Below, piece after piece: positions 11,415-23,330 of a stretch of 64,000 nt of DNA. Below the pieces are notes generated by a model. That model ran no database searches. It was not told where the DNA came from and saw only the letters and a list, made by a program, of their open reading frames with translations. This DNA comes from Epiperipatus broadwayi (lineage: Eukaryota; Onychophora; Udeonychophora; Euonychophora; Peripatidae). Made by a program: the position numbers and the translations under genes. Positions within the stretch are counted from its first letter, which is position 1. Each line of letters begins with the position of its first letter. Location of the stretch: positions 15,063,254-15,127,253 of the forward strand of contig JAQFVV010006197.1 in assembly GCA_028023455.1 (NCBI GenBank), given 5' to 3'.

Positions 11415-12642
11415 ACAATTATATACAGACGCTATAAAAAATAATTGCTTATTTATATATCTAAAAACAATGCAAAATATTCAATGGCTCAATTGCAAAA
11501 AGTCTGAAATGGTTGATTTCTTGTTGTATTGTTAACTTTTCACTTGAAATACTGAATTTTCTAAAGCATAGTGCAATTTTTTATTATTATTTCACATTTA
11601 CCTAACTGGTTATTAATAAGATTTTTAACTTATCATTTAATGGTAAGTCTTAATTTATAAGATCACTTTTAGTACACAATAAATCACAATAATTACATAA
11701 CATTAATAATAATAATAAACACATATATGTAGTCTCACAAACAATCTTACTTTATATTAGAAATATTTTTCACATCTTGAAATTAATGCATATCTTTATT
11801 AATTATTTTATATAATTACTTTTGCATATTACAATTTGTTAAAGCAGTATCTCAGAGGTATTCTAATATGTGCATGTTCTTAATGGGCTAAAGGAGTCAA
11901 GATTTTGTGTTATAAAATAATAAATTTGGATAGTCTCTTATGGCATTCTGTTATTGATTTATTCTTCTTCATTATTAATGGTGGAGAGAGAGCAGGGGTT
12001 AAAAATGAATTTAGCTGTTTTAACAAAAAAAAAAAAACAACAACTAATACATAAAGAAAAGCAAGTGATAAAAAAAAATAGATGGAGAAACATGAAAAAA
12101 TATTAAAACATAAACAAAAGTGCATATTATTTGAGAGAACATATATATATGAGGAAGAAATGCGAAATAATAAAAAAAAAAAATTTCAATAATGATGGAA
12201 TTATTCAGTTTTATCATATTTATTCATGTCACAAACTGCTTTAAGACAAAAGATTTTAGCATTAGAAAAAAATATAACCAATTTTTTTTTTTTAAAAAGG
12301 AGTTTTATTGTTATTAATTTTATTAATAATGATGATGATATTTTAAAGGTAAATTTAATCTAAAAACATCATGAACTGAAATCAATGATCAATATAATAA
12401 GTTAGAAAAAGACTTTGTAAGTGAAAAATTAGTTTGTAGCAAAAGATAATACATTAGATAAATTAGTGAAATGGAGAATCTATAAGACTAAATAAAATGG
12501 CTAAAGGTAAAATCAATTTAAGAATATAAAATTCTTATTTTCGAAGCTAATAATTTAGAAATAAAAGGAAAAGGTTTTAATACAATATTTTGTTAAAATG
12601 AAAAGTTGAACTGTAGAAAATATTAACAGTAAAAAAAAAAAG
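11415..12642. other. A/T-rich stretch, nothing recognised
   Basis: Purine-rich runs and small homopolymers only. The chance ORF at 11910-12125 has no family resemblance. Confidence 0.5.
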
Positions 12643-12644
12643 GA

Positions 12645-12733
12645 TTGGTGGTCGAGAGGTCAGCGCGACTGCCTTGCACTTGCAGGCAGTTGCCCGGGTT
12701 GCGGGTTCGGCCGATGCTATGACACTTAAAAAA
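12645..12733 (+). mobile_element. tRNA-derived SINE (copy with damaged B box)
   Basis: The GGTGGTCGAGAGGTCAG head, GACTGCCTTGCACTTGC middle, CCGATGCTATGACACTT end and A-tail match the copies at 26972 and 43430. Compared with the 43430 copy, the T-arm GGGTTCGCGTCCCGG has lost seven bases, which removes half of the RNA polymerase III B box. It is therefore probably not transcribed. Confidence 0.8.
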
Positions 12734-13408
12734 AAAGAAGGGGATATCTTAAAAAAAAAAATTCCTTTAAAAAAAAATTAAAACACAGTGAGACTCTAAA
12801 TATATATAAAAAAACAATAATACATGCAAAATCACTTAAACATATTTTAAAAGTTGCAAAAGTTAGGGGAACAGCAGCAAATATTTTAAAAATAGGAATT
12901 ATTCTAATTTTTTTTTTCCCGTAACTCTGTAGTGACAAGTAGAGATAGAAAAGACAGGGGAGAGACCTTGATCAAACAACTTCAAAGGCAAAAATTTTAC
13001 ACTACTAAGATTATTCATGCAAATAAGCTGCTATATATATACATAATTAATTTAGCATATTTTTATATTATTTCATATGAAATTTAAATTATGTGAAATG
13101 GAATTTTTATTTCACATTCTTCTCTTATTATAAAAGATTTGTCAATCAAAAACAATGGCAACAAAAATATTTATGACTTTTAAACTTAAATAAGTATATT
13201 ATTATAATTTCAACAAATTTAAAAATAATAGGATAAAATGTTGGTTCATGTTTGTTTTAAAAATTAACTAATAAATTATTTAAATTAATTACCATCAAAT
13301 TGGTATGAGTGCAGAGTATGAAATACATTTATATAATTTGAAGTGATGTGTTTATTTAATGTTTTTTTTTTTTTAAAAAAAAACTTCTATAATTAGCACA
13401 AATATGCA
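12734..13408. other. A/T-rich stretch, nothing recognised
   Basis: No supported coding content. The ORF at 12726-12938 on the minus strand overlaps the SINE tail and is chance. Confidence 0.5.
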
Positions 13409-13410
13409 TG

Positions 13411-13615
13411 AAATCTTCATATATTTAGTGAATGATGTAAAACCTCATGGTATAGCAGTAGTAATTACATGTGCATCCAATGTTCATATATTTAGTGAAT
13501 AGTGAAAATCTTCATATATTTAGTGAATGATGTAAAACCTCATGGTATAGCAGTAGTAATTACATGTGCATCCAATGTTCACATATTTAGTGAATAGTGT
13601 AAGATTTCATGGAAT
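13411..13615. repeat. Minisatellite, period about 95 bp
   Basis: The unit beginning CTTCATATATTTAGTGAATG occurs at 13415 and again at 13510, and includes CCTCATGGTATAGCAGTAG and TACATGTGCATCCAATGTTC. A third, partial and more diverged start lies at about 13577 (CACATATTTAGTGAATAGTG). The first two units are nearly identical, so the duplication is recent. Confidence 0.85.
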
Positions 13616-14237
13616 AACAGTAGAAAATGTATGCTATGTAAAATTATTCATAAATAACTGCACATTAAAGATATTTTTACCTGAAGATAAAATAAAGGAA
13701 AAAAACAACCCTTAAAATCTTACAATCTGGCAATTACAAAAACTAGTGAAGAATACTTTTTTCACTTCCTCTATGAGAAGCAGTTAATGAGACTGTTGTT
13801 GCAGATGAAATGTTATACTGTTTAATTTTTAAGGTGAAAGGTATCCTTATTTAAAGAGAGCAAATATAAATCTTTTTTTTTCAATTCTCATTTTAAAAAT
13901 TGCTAGTTGATTAATATTTTTCATTAAAAAAAAAAATCTATCCTTTTTTTCACTTACAAATATCTTGAAATATAAGAGAAATTAATCTTAAAGTAGTGCT
14001 TCAAGCCTGGTTAAATTTCCACATGATCAGATAACATTTTTTCCATCATAAGGTAAACATTAAGAAAAAATAAGGTAAAAAAAGTTTCAAACATATATAT
14101 ATCTGTCATTATATAATCATAATTATAAGTTATAATAAATAAAAAAATTATATACATCAGCTTTATAAATATATTTAAAAAAAATATATTTCCACATAAA
14201 AGCATTTGCCCTTTTCAAATGTTAAGCATATTTATTT
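13616..14237. other. A/T-rich stretch, nothing recognised
   Basis: No supported feature. The minus-strand ORF at 14011-14205 is low-complexity. Confidence 0.5.
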
Positions 14238-14968
14238 TATATTAATGTGATGTGATGTACTGTAGCTTCTTCTTAAACGAAGTCAAGAATCTCTCAGCAA
14301 TTATACCAAGAAAAACTTGTTCGCTACTTAATTTTACATTCCCCAGTCTAAGTTTTCCCATATTCTAATCCATCCCATTTCCACAACATAATCTTTGTTA
14401 ACTCTACAGCCTTTATATCTAAATCCCCCTTATCTTTTTCCAAACCCAGCATAAAAACCAATAATCTACTTTCTGTATAATCACTTTTTTCATATTTATT
14501 TTGCCATAACTTCAGTATATGTGCCATTTCTGTTTTCAAGCATTTACATTCATATAACAGATGCCTAATATTTTCTATTCCTTCCTTACATAATTTACAG
14601 ACTAAATCACCCATATTTTTCCATTTACATGTATACTCTCTTGTTGCTAAAGATTCTGTTCTAGCCTTAAACAATAAACTACTTTCCTTATTATTATCAT
14701 ATATTAACTCGCACTTAATATTCTGTTTATTTCTATATATATTTAAACTCTTATTATTCTCCATACTAGTTCTCCATCTCTCTAACTCCCTATTCTTTAT
14801 TAATAAATCTATTCTTTTATCCCATTCCTTACCACTACAACAATCAACAATCCTCCTAACACAATCATCCCATCTTTTGTACAAATATACTGATATAAAT
14901 TCTTTATCCAAATCTTTTGCATACCGTATTACCTTTCTCACCCATCTTGTTGCCTGCCCTTTACTCAA
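14238..14968 (-). pseudogene. 3' end of a non-LTR retrotransposon (zinc-finger C-terminus plus 3' UTR)
   Basis: The minus strand is open for 206 codons (14968 to 14348) after an in-frame TAA, so only the C-terminal part of a LINE polyprotein remains. The region LLFKARTESLATREY is followed by a CxxC...HxxxxC knuckle (CKLC ... HLLYEC). This layout is the zinc-knuckle region that follows the reverse transcriptase in several LINE clades. The remainder is charged and helical. About 110 bp of 3' non-coding sequence follows to 14238, ending AAGCTACAGTACATCACATC and A/T-rich tail. The same 3' tail recurs inside the Tigger-like copy near 62268-62322. The frame is intact but truncated at the 5' side, typical of a dead LINE insertion. 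The clade (CR1/Jockey-like or other) is not certain. Confidence 0.7.
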
Positions 14969-17199
14969 TTATTTAATCAATTATTGCAGATAGAACACCA
15001 TCTACTGTTTTATAATGGAAGTAAAATAATAACAAAATAAAATAGTAAAATAGAATAAAAAAATTTTCACACACAGATTCAATATTGCTTCAAAGAATTG
15101 ACTATATAACATAGCAATATACAGAATAAATAATACGTTACAAACAACTTTATATATATATACTATAATTTTCCATTGAAGTTTATAAATATTATACAGT
15201 TATTTAAGTTATGCTTAATATAAAATATTTAATAAATTTATTTTGTTTCTGAAAAAAAAAATTAATATTAAGGATAACTTAAATAATTGTATGAACATTT
15301 CAATAATTTTTTTAAAAAAAGGCATATATATGGCTTTATTGCTTAGGAGTTCATAAGAAGTTTGAGTGCCGAAATCAAAACTGAGACCTTCCTAACACAA
15401 AGTTGAATGCTCTACCAACTATGCAATACCGTGCAGGGCATAAAACTTCAATAAATTTAATTGACAACTAGTCAATTAGAAATGAATAGAAAATTATATA
15501 AGAAAAGTTCTATAGTATATGTATTATATATTCTGCGAATTATGTTATATAGTCAATTCTTCGAAATTATTTTGAATCTCTATATCAAATTTTTTTTTTT
15601 TTATTTTACCGAAGTTTTATTTTCTTGTTATTTTATTTCCATTATAGAACACTAGATAGTGCTCTATTTGCCATAATTAGTTAAAGTTAAAATAGATGCT
15701 TAACATTTGAAATTATGTGCTGAAAAATTTAGGTGTAATTAATATATTGTAGGAAGGTTTCAGTATTAAATCTAGGAAGTAGATCGAAGGGAAATGATAA
15801 ACACACACCAGAAGAGCCTAAAACACTATTTTATTGTACTGTAATAGTTTTGTTTTCTTTCATAAATACATTTATAAAACACATTGATAAAATGCAGACG
15901 GTAAACGTCTAATTAAATGATTAAAGCTTTTAGATAATAAAAAAAATAAATAACAAAATATGATTTGCTCTCCTAAATAATAAAATATAATATGCTCTCT
16001 AATAGTAAAATATAATTGTCAATCAAAAACACCAGGGGAATTTAAAAATGTTTATTTTAGAAATATAGTTTTAACTAGAATAAAACTTAGAGAAAAGATT
16101 TGAGGAAAAGATAAAATGTCGACTTCTAAATTTAAAATAGCTTGTATTGTTCTGGTAAAACACACGCAAGAGCATTCGAGGTGTGAAGGATAAGGTTGGT
16201 TGAGTGAGATTGCAAAATGAGATTGTCTCAAAATAAATATTGCCTTTAGCACAAAGAGTGAGTGAACAGGTAGCTCAAGCGGACCTGAACGACAACTCCA
16301 GGAGCAAGGAACTCTGGGGGTCGATTGGATCCCAAGATATGGATCAACCCTTATAAATACAGTCAAAACCTATTCAATGGTTCGATTCGATTCATTTCGA
16401 TTGATACGTTATCATTGTGTTGTTTATTCTCAGTATTCGAGTTATCACCTGTCATTTTTATTCGATGCTTATGTTTTATTTTAACAATAAAATTGGTCTG
16501 AATTAGCTTGATTTATTCCTCAGTTTGAAGATGATCATTATGAAATTAATACCAAGAGCGGACTGTCATGAGGGGCTAATAAACCCTTCAGTGATGATCG
16601 GGCTCCCTTCTGAAATATCTCCGAAGCTATGAAATTCGATAACATCGGTGTGAAGTTGATGCTCCTAATAATAGAAATGTTCCGTGAATACAAACTCGTC
16701 AGACCAATCAATGTTCGTTGTAACCAAGACAAATCCTAGGTAAATATGTTTTATATTATGTTCACTCACTCAATTTAGAAACTCATAAGGCAATCTCGTA
16801 ATTAACCAACATAAATTTGCACAAACAAATCTTAAAACTTTCCTCATCATGATAGTTTATCTTTGTTACAGAACTTTGTAAACATGAACTTTGAACTTAA
16901 GCGAAGCTCAGGAAAGATAATATATTTTATCAACTAGAAAGGAACTTTATCTCATTATTCACATTATGTTATGACTAATTATGATTCTCTGTGGCGTGAA
17001 TGGATGTGGGTGTGTAATAAATCAATTAACAATGTTTTCTTTTCATATTTAATAAATTTGTCAATATCTAATCAAGTGAGCATTTCTCAAATCTTTTCCA
17101 CACACTCAAAACTAGTTTATTTATTTTTTAATGACTTATCTTTGAAGTATATTTAGTTAAATTTAATTTTCATTTCAATTTATTTACTGTATTAATTAT
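14969..17199. other. A/T-rich stretch with a more G+C-balanced island (16020-16760)
   Basis: No gene supported. Base composition rises at 16020-16760 and again at 17200-17720, which suggests old inserted sequence. The ORFs at 16052-16366 and 16538-16732 (-) show no recognisable domain. Confidence 0.4.
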
Positions 17200-17720
17200 G
17201 TCAACATCGTGCGTAAGTCGATGTTTCTTATTTAACCTTAGTTAAGATAGATTTAAGAGGGGAGGTCTAGAATCAATCAAAGTAAACATCAAATACTTAT
17301 ATTATATACGATAAATCGGGGGATGAACTTGTAAGCCTTGTGTTGGGGGTAAAGAACCACCTCATAGGTCAGTGACAACCAATAAATGAATCTTATGCCG
17401 TAGTCGAGTAATTGAAAACATGCTGATTTTTCATTAGGGAAATCGTCTTTTCCGGGAGGAGTCAGTCCTAGAACAATCATGTAACAACCTTGAGAAACCT
17501 TATTGGTCCATGCTGGGAGTTTGAGCTAGTGGGTGGGATTAGACTTCGAAATCGTTTTGACATGATGTAAGGTGATGCGAGTAATTAAAATCAACTTAAA
17601 TAATCGTATCTGGCGCCCCTTTATGTGGATCGTGAATAACTGTCGATGTAAGAAAATAAATAAAGTAGTATGTCATGTTTATTTCGAAGCCCGTAATCTC
17701 GGGTACAGAGAGCCGGCCGG
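17200..17720 (+). other. Possible LTR-retrotransposon remnant with a Lys-tRNA-like primer site
   Basis: TGGCGCCC at 17611-17618 is the complement of the GGGCGCCA 3' end of lysine tRNA, the usual primer-binding site of many LTR elements. The flanking sequence is less A/T-rich and includes AATAAA motifs and GC-rich inverted repeats (CCCGTAATCTCGGG, 17691-17704). I could not find matching LTRs or a gag/pol frame, and the base pair before the site is not the usual CA end. Weak call. Confidence 0.22.
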
Positions 17721-17939
17721 TTACAATATATACAGCTGTTCCATATAGGCATATATTTTTATTATTATTTATAAGAAAGAATGGACTTCATTAATTTCCA
17801 TTTTTGATGATATTAATTACAACAATGAATTGGCAAGGAAAGCTATAGCATAGAATAAGTCTCAATAGTATAAAACAATACACTGGAATTTCAAACAAAA
17901 TTGATTCAGTAATGAGAAAAGATAAAAGTATTATTAAAA

Positions 17940-18920
17940 TGAGGGATAACATCTTGTCTTTTGAAAAAGAACCTTTTTTGTTTGTTAAAAACAATGTAAT
18001 TAAAATATAATTTTAAAAAATTGTCAGCTCAAGTCTTAAAAACATGTTTTTTAAAACAGTAACCATGAAATTATAAAAGTTTACATAATTAATTTAGGTC
18101 AGAACATGCTTGTCTATTGACTTGAACTCAGGAGATTAGAGCAGAACTTGATACTAGAAGGAGGTAGAGAAGAATAACAGATTTTAGCTGTCATCATTAC
18201 ACAATGAAATGATATCCAAAAAGCTCTATTCACAAGTGTTGGAGAATAATACTTTCATTATTTGTCAAATTATAAAATAAAAACTAATTAAAAGTTTCTG
18301 TTTCTGTAACATGAATTGCTAGATTGTTTCCATGCATATATTCACTTCTGTTCTATTACAGAACAATGTAGAAGAGGGAAAGATCCAGCCCTAAAAAAAA
18401 AAAAAAGAATTACTGCCGATCATCATAGAAAATAAGTTTTTTTTTCTTGCCCAGAGACTTGTCTGCAATTGCTAATGCATTCTAAAATGAGACAAGATGA
18501 TAATAGCCTATCTGCAAATGGGTTGTGATGAGGGAAGGCAGATACAAATGTCAAGCAGCCTGAAGTGATAACTGAAGAAAGTATTGACTTTAACATTAAT
18601 GACTAGCCAGAAATATCGATTAGAAATCAGAAAATGAATCATCTAAGTGATGAAATATAAAATAATTGTCTTAAGATTGCATATAAAGTAAAAATAAAAT
18701 ATAAGAAATTAAGATTTTTTTTTATTGTCAACAGACCTGATCATAATAAGCACTTAGATAAATGAGAAAATTGGTAAGATTGTTTTAATATATATCAAAT
18801 GTAATGTACTCTTAAGGCCTTAAAATATAATTACAATATTTTGTTTAATTATGACTATTATTTTAATTTTATTTTTAGAAAAAGATTGTACATTTAGATA
18901 TATACTATTTGAGTGAATTT
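17940..18920 (+). repeat. Diverged direct repeat, copy 1 (mate at 34010-34930)
   Basis: The same order of blocks occurs in both copies. Examples are CATAATTAATTTAGGTCAG/..CTTAATTTAGATCAG, GAGCAGAACTTGATAC/GAGCAAATCTTGATAC, GATCATCATAGAA/CATCATCATAGAA, CATTAATGACTAG in both, CTTAAGATTGCATATAAA/CTTAAGTTTGCATATAAA, and AAGATTGTTTTAATATATAT in both. There is no ORF in either. It is probably an old interspersed element; whether mobile or segmental is unknown. Confidence 0.72.
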
Positions 18921-20193
18921 TAATATTGTATATACATCATGCAAATTATATTTATTATTTTGAAATGGTAAAGTTGAGACAATGACTGGGTATGGGGGGG
19001 GGGGGAGGCATATCCTTAATTTAGATTAAATTATTGAGAAATGAAGTACAGTGGAAATATTATAAATCACAATGTAAAATGCCCATTCCAGGGTATTAGA
19101 TTTTTTTTGCTTAAAACTTGTCAAATCAATTATATAAAGTACAATAAAAATATTATAAGCTATAATATTGAATATCTAAGTGGTGGTAAGACATTCTTGT
19201 ATTTAGAAATTGTAAAGACAATTACATAATGTGGAAAATGTTGCCATATTTAATTTTTTTGCTATTGCCTAAACAAAAACTGTTGGTTAGTTTCAAATAC
19301 AGCCTCAGGTCTCAATTTTATTCTTGCATTGCATCACTTGAATAAATGATTTAAGTTAGTTAATCAAGTTGTGCAATATTATGCTAGAGTTTAGAGTGTT
19401 CACAAGCTACTGCTTGGTGTTAAATGGGATTGTTAACAATCAAAGAGTAAGAATTGAAACATGGGTTTTTGACATTCCCAGATTAGTAGTGAGATGATGT
19501 CTGAATGGATCTCATTTAATTATACCATTCCAAAATAAATGAAAGATGCTCAGACCTCTTAAATAGCATATATATGTAAACGGATTATTGTCTGGTACAT
19601 GCGTCAGAATAACTAACGTCAACATGTGTAGGATGACAACCTTGGCACTAACATGGGTTTTGAATGTTCCATCATTAGATTTTCAATGAAATGGATGGCT
19701 GAAGAGTTGTGGGTTGGAGTAGTTTGAAGCCTGTCCATTAAAGTATGAAGATTGGCTATTTTGATATAAAGGTGAGCACTGAGTGTATATATGCATGGAG
19801 ATAGTAATCTGGACCAACTGATCATTGCTGGTTTAGCATGAAATATGCATATTGGTGATTATTTATCTTTTCAACATTTGTATGATCAGATGGATCAGCA
19901 ATATGATATGGCATGGAGAGTTGAGGTCATGTGAAAGTCTGAGTTTGACTCCCTTATATAAACAATATTAAGTAACATAGGTATAGTGACACATATAGCA
20001 AGTATAAGAACTGACATGAATGATGATAAGCAGAAAATACTTCTGATTCTAGGTGCACATAGCAATAGATTTATTAACTAATAAAGCCTTCAGTATGTTC
20101 ATTGCCAATCTTTTGATTGTTAAAAGATAAATGGTGTTACATTTGTCTCACAATATGTGTGGTCAATGGAATCATCCAGCAATCTGCGTATAT
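18921..20193. other. Intergenic stretch with a poly(G) run
   Basis: A G12 run lies at about 18994-19005. Otherwise only A/T-rich sequence and short chance ORFs (19041-19229, 19619-19825). Confidence 0.5.
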
Positions 20194-20472
20194 TTAACTT
20201 AAGTTATATAGTATAACAGACACAAATCTGGAGATAAAGTAGACAATTATTGCACAAATAAAAAAAATGTTAATAATAACAGTGAAAAATGAAGAAGAGA
20301 TTATGTAGTTGTTTAAAATAAAAACAGAAAGATAGATAAACAAAATAGTATCAGATAAGCAGGAGAAAATATACTGAGCAGGAGTAGAGGTGGACATAGT
20401 AAAAAAAGAAGCTAATGATGGGATGGTGATAGACACACTAAATAATGTGATAATATATTGGATTATTTCCAT
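20194..20472 (-). pseudogene. Possible start of a third PLE family-B copy
   Basis: On the minus strand the sequence immediately after the junction block reads ATGGAAATAATCCAATATAT, which aligns with the start after the next junction block (ATGATTGAAATTGTCCAACA, about 23057) and with 30351 on the plus strand (ATGGAAATAGTCCAACATAT). The 92-codon frame then becomes hydrophobic and unlike other PLE N-termini, so it is either a diverged N-terminus or other sequence fused to it. Confidence 0.35.
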
Positions 20473-20790
20473 CTTCTATCATTAAATGTTGAATATTTAT
20501 AAAAATTTTAAACTTTTCAAATACAAACAATTGTTAGTAATAACAGAAATAGACCACAAAAGTTAGTAGATTACACGTTCTGAGTGGTATTATTCTCCGC
20601 TCTTCAGGTGTTGCTGACATGAACAGTGACAATACTAGAATAGAAGCAGAACTTTTAAATTCTTAAATACCAAATTATAAAGCAATACTCTAATCAATTG
20701 AGCCATTCTGTCAAAGTCAATAGTCAGTGGAAAATTCACATATTTACCTATGAGAGTTAGTTCAAATCCTCCTGATTCTTTGCTTTTTTA
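20473..20790 (-). repeat. PLE family-B junction block with tRNA-like and hairpin parts, copy 1
   Basis: This block lies 3' of one PLE copy and 5' of the next on the minus strand. Read on minus it has a polymerase III A-box-like segment (TGGCTCAATTGATTAGAGTA), a weak B-box-like AGTTCTGCTTC, then CAACAC-CTGAAGA-GCGG...CCACTCAGAACG (20576-20612), then a ~75-bp A/T-rich leader to the ATG at 20472. It aligns with 23056-23330 (-), 27320-27490 (+) and, for its last part, 30260-30420 (+). It may be the 5' UTR/pseudo-LTR of this PLE family or a SINE captured there. Confidence 0.62.
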
Positions 20791-20849
20791 AAAATATTTT
20801 TTTCTAAGAGCAAGATCAATTAGAGACTTCCAAAAATTATAAATTTCCA

Positions 20850-23060
20850 TACTGGATTGACTTGTAAGTCAGTTTCTATAAATTTTCTTCTTTGCATCTT
20901 TTCCTTTGTATCCAATTTTTTTTTTTTGTATTAGGAGGTCTGCTATTATGGTCACATCTGTTTTTGTGTTCTTTCAATGACTGTTCAACTGAAAAATGAG
21001 TCTCACCAATATACTCCCTTCCACATTCACATGGTATTTTATAGATGCAGTTTTTGTTTTTTAGCATTTCAAGTTTAGGATTTGTAGAAATTAGAATTTC
21101 TCAAAGTGTGGTATGGCTTGGAAAAGCTGTTCAAATGTTATATTAATTTATCCACCATTCCTGGTAAATAATTATTTTTTCTTTTGGGCGTCTCTTTTTG
21201 TTGTCTATTAAAAGTTTTCTCGATGATAGCTGATGAATAACCATTCATGAGATTTTGTTCTATGAAGATCTTTTCATTTTCCAAATTACTGGTTTCTGAA
21301 CAAACTTTGTATAGTGATAGTATAATGTTGTGTTTTGTGCTTCTGGTGTGATTGGATGTATATGCCAGTACTTACCTGTGTGTATTGATTTCCTATAAAT
21401 TGTTGAGGGAGACTCATCACAAGAACAACTAAAAAGTCCAATTTTTATTCTTGTTCTGATTCAATTATGAATTTAATTGACAGGTGTCCAGAATGACTGT
21501 AATCATAATTTATCATGCAGTTATACAACAAATGTATCATCAATATAGCAAAGTCAGGCATTAGATGGAAATGGAGTAGTATTAATAGCTATGGGTTCAA
21601 GTTCTTCCAAGTGAAAGTTGCTAATCAAGAGTGATAGCAATGAGCACATGATTATCCCTTGATTTTGTTGGAAGAATTCTGAGTTATATTGAAATTATGG
21701 TATTGTTATGCAGAAAGTTATACTATCAACAGGTAAAGTTGTTCTGGTTTGTGAACTACTATCATCACAAGACTTGTCAATATGTCAGTTCTTTCAATTT
21801 CCATGACTGATTAATTCTACGCAGTGCTTTGAATTCCTAATAAAGGACTGTGTACGAAAAGTTGTTCTGGTTTGTGAACTACTATCATCACATAACTTGT
21901 CAATATGTCAGTTCTTTTAATTTCCAATGACACTGCTTAATTCTACACAGTGCTTTGAATTCCTAATAAAGGACAGTGTACGATAAAAAAAAAACTAAAA
22001 ATTTTGAGATGAATTCTCAACAAGTTTTGATATGGTGAATTTCTAGAATAACAATAGGTCTTAATGGAACATTGTCTTTATGGATTTTAGATAGTACATA
22101 AAGAATTTTGCTGAAATACTATGTTAATTTCCTTTTACTGGAACACTGAAATATCTGGTATGCTTCTAACTTTATTTCTCTATTTGGACTTCAAGATTTT
22201 ATGCCACTTTTAGCTATTGGCCTGTTCCTGTATTTTATTATCATAATTTAATTACATCCATTACAACTAAAGTATTATCTTTGACAGCAGGGAGAATGAT
22301 TGTAGATGTATCCTGTTTGAGAAATTTAATAGCTTTCATCTCATCACATAAAATGTTTGATTTCTGCTTTTGATGTCTTTCAAGGGTTCTTTTAACTTCA
22401 ACATAGTTCTGCTGCTTCTTCTAAAGACAATTTTTGGATTTCCCCAATGTCTGCTATTATAACCAATAATGGGCCAGACCAATAGATAGTCTAATGGTGA
22501 AGTTTCAACTTATTATAAGAACAGATAATTTAACAGAAGTAAGATGTTCAGAACTAAGATTTCTAATTGACAAAGTTTATAGATTGTTTGTTATATGAAG
22601 ATTTTTGATATGTCCATGTAGATTTTCAAAATTTTTCTTCTGATATTCTTTTATTCTTCCATATAATTTATCTTTTCACTGTTTGACAAATTCTTGTGAA
22701 GTCTTCATCAGTAAGTTTATTTCTTAGAAAACACTCAAATTTCTAATGGAATGCAAGGTTTCATACTTGGAAAACCTTCGAATGTTTATTCTTTCTCTCA
22801 ATAGGCCTTCAGTCTCTGAATAATCTTCTCAGATCTCATAAAGTGAAAGGAAGGTTTTAATTGCAAACACTTTGAAACAAAGCTTCAGATTTACATTTAC
22901 AAAGACAAATTAAATGATTTTCTGCTTTGACCAGTTTTAGACATAAATTTTCATAATGTTTAAACTTCAACACAGCATCGTATCCACACCAAGTAATTAG
23001 TATTTGAATAAAGGATTTTGATGATAATATTTTAGATGTGTTGGACAATTTCAATCATGT
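20850..23060 (-). pseudogene. PLE family-B copy 1 (RT plus GIY-YIG), decayed
   Basis: Minus-strand remnant of a complete PLE ORF. The 5' end is near 23057 (M-I-E-I-V-Q-H...). The reverse transcriptase core lies at 21500-21720, with EFFQQNQG (motif B region) and CYIDDTFVV (motif C) readable despite stops. The GIY-YIG nuclease is at 20876-21067 and reads IYKIPCECGREYIGET followed by LKEH, with the CxCG zinc ligands typical of PLEs. It is the same family as the copies at 23330-25150 and 25165-26140, and is clearly different from the Lys/Asn-rich family A at 1-4215. Numerous stops and frameshifts and an internal ~125-bp duplication show it is dead. Confidence 0.85.
21730..21985 (-). repeat. Tandem duplication of ~125 bp within PLE copy 1
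   Basis: Two consecutive units begin GTTGTTCTGGTTTGTGAACT (about 21731 and 21861) and end with AATTCCTAATAAAGGAC..GTGTACGA. They are over 90% alike by eye. The duplicated part encodes the segment between reverse transcriptase motifs A and B, so it broke the frame after the element had inserted. Confidence 0.82.
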
Positions 23061-23330
23061 ATCATTAAATATTGAATACCTAAAAATTTTTAAATTTTTC
23101 AAATACAAACATATAAATAGACAACACAAGTTATTAGATTACACGTTTCAAGCAGTATTATTTTCTGCTCTTTTTCATGTGTTGCTGGTTTGACTGGTAA
23201 ATTGTCAATACTAATATATAAGTCAAACTAACACCTTTACATTTTTTGGATATTGAATTATAAGGCTATGTTCTAACCAAGAGTCAGTAGAAATTTCATA
23301 TACTTATCTAGGAGGGTTGGTTCAAATTTT
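23056..23330 (-). repeat. PLE family-B junction block, copy 2
   Basis: Same layout as 20473-20790 (-). An A-box-like GGTTAGAACATAGCC is followed by a B-box-like AGTTTGACTTA. A hairpin AGAGCAG...CTGCTTGAAACGT (about 23143-23174) is bracketed by CAACAC (- strand, about 23179-23184) and GTGTTG (- strand, about 23122-23127), which can pair. Then a leader runs into the ORF start of copy 1. Its position between copy 2 (upstream) and copy 1 (downstream) is what links this block to the PLE. Confidence 0.62.
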
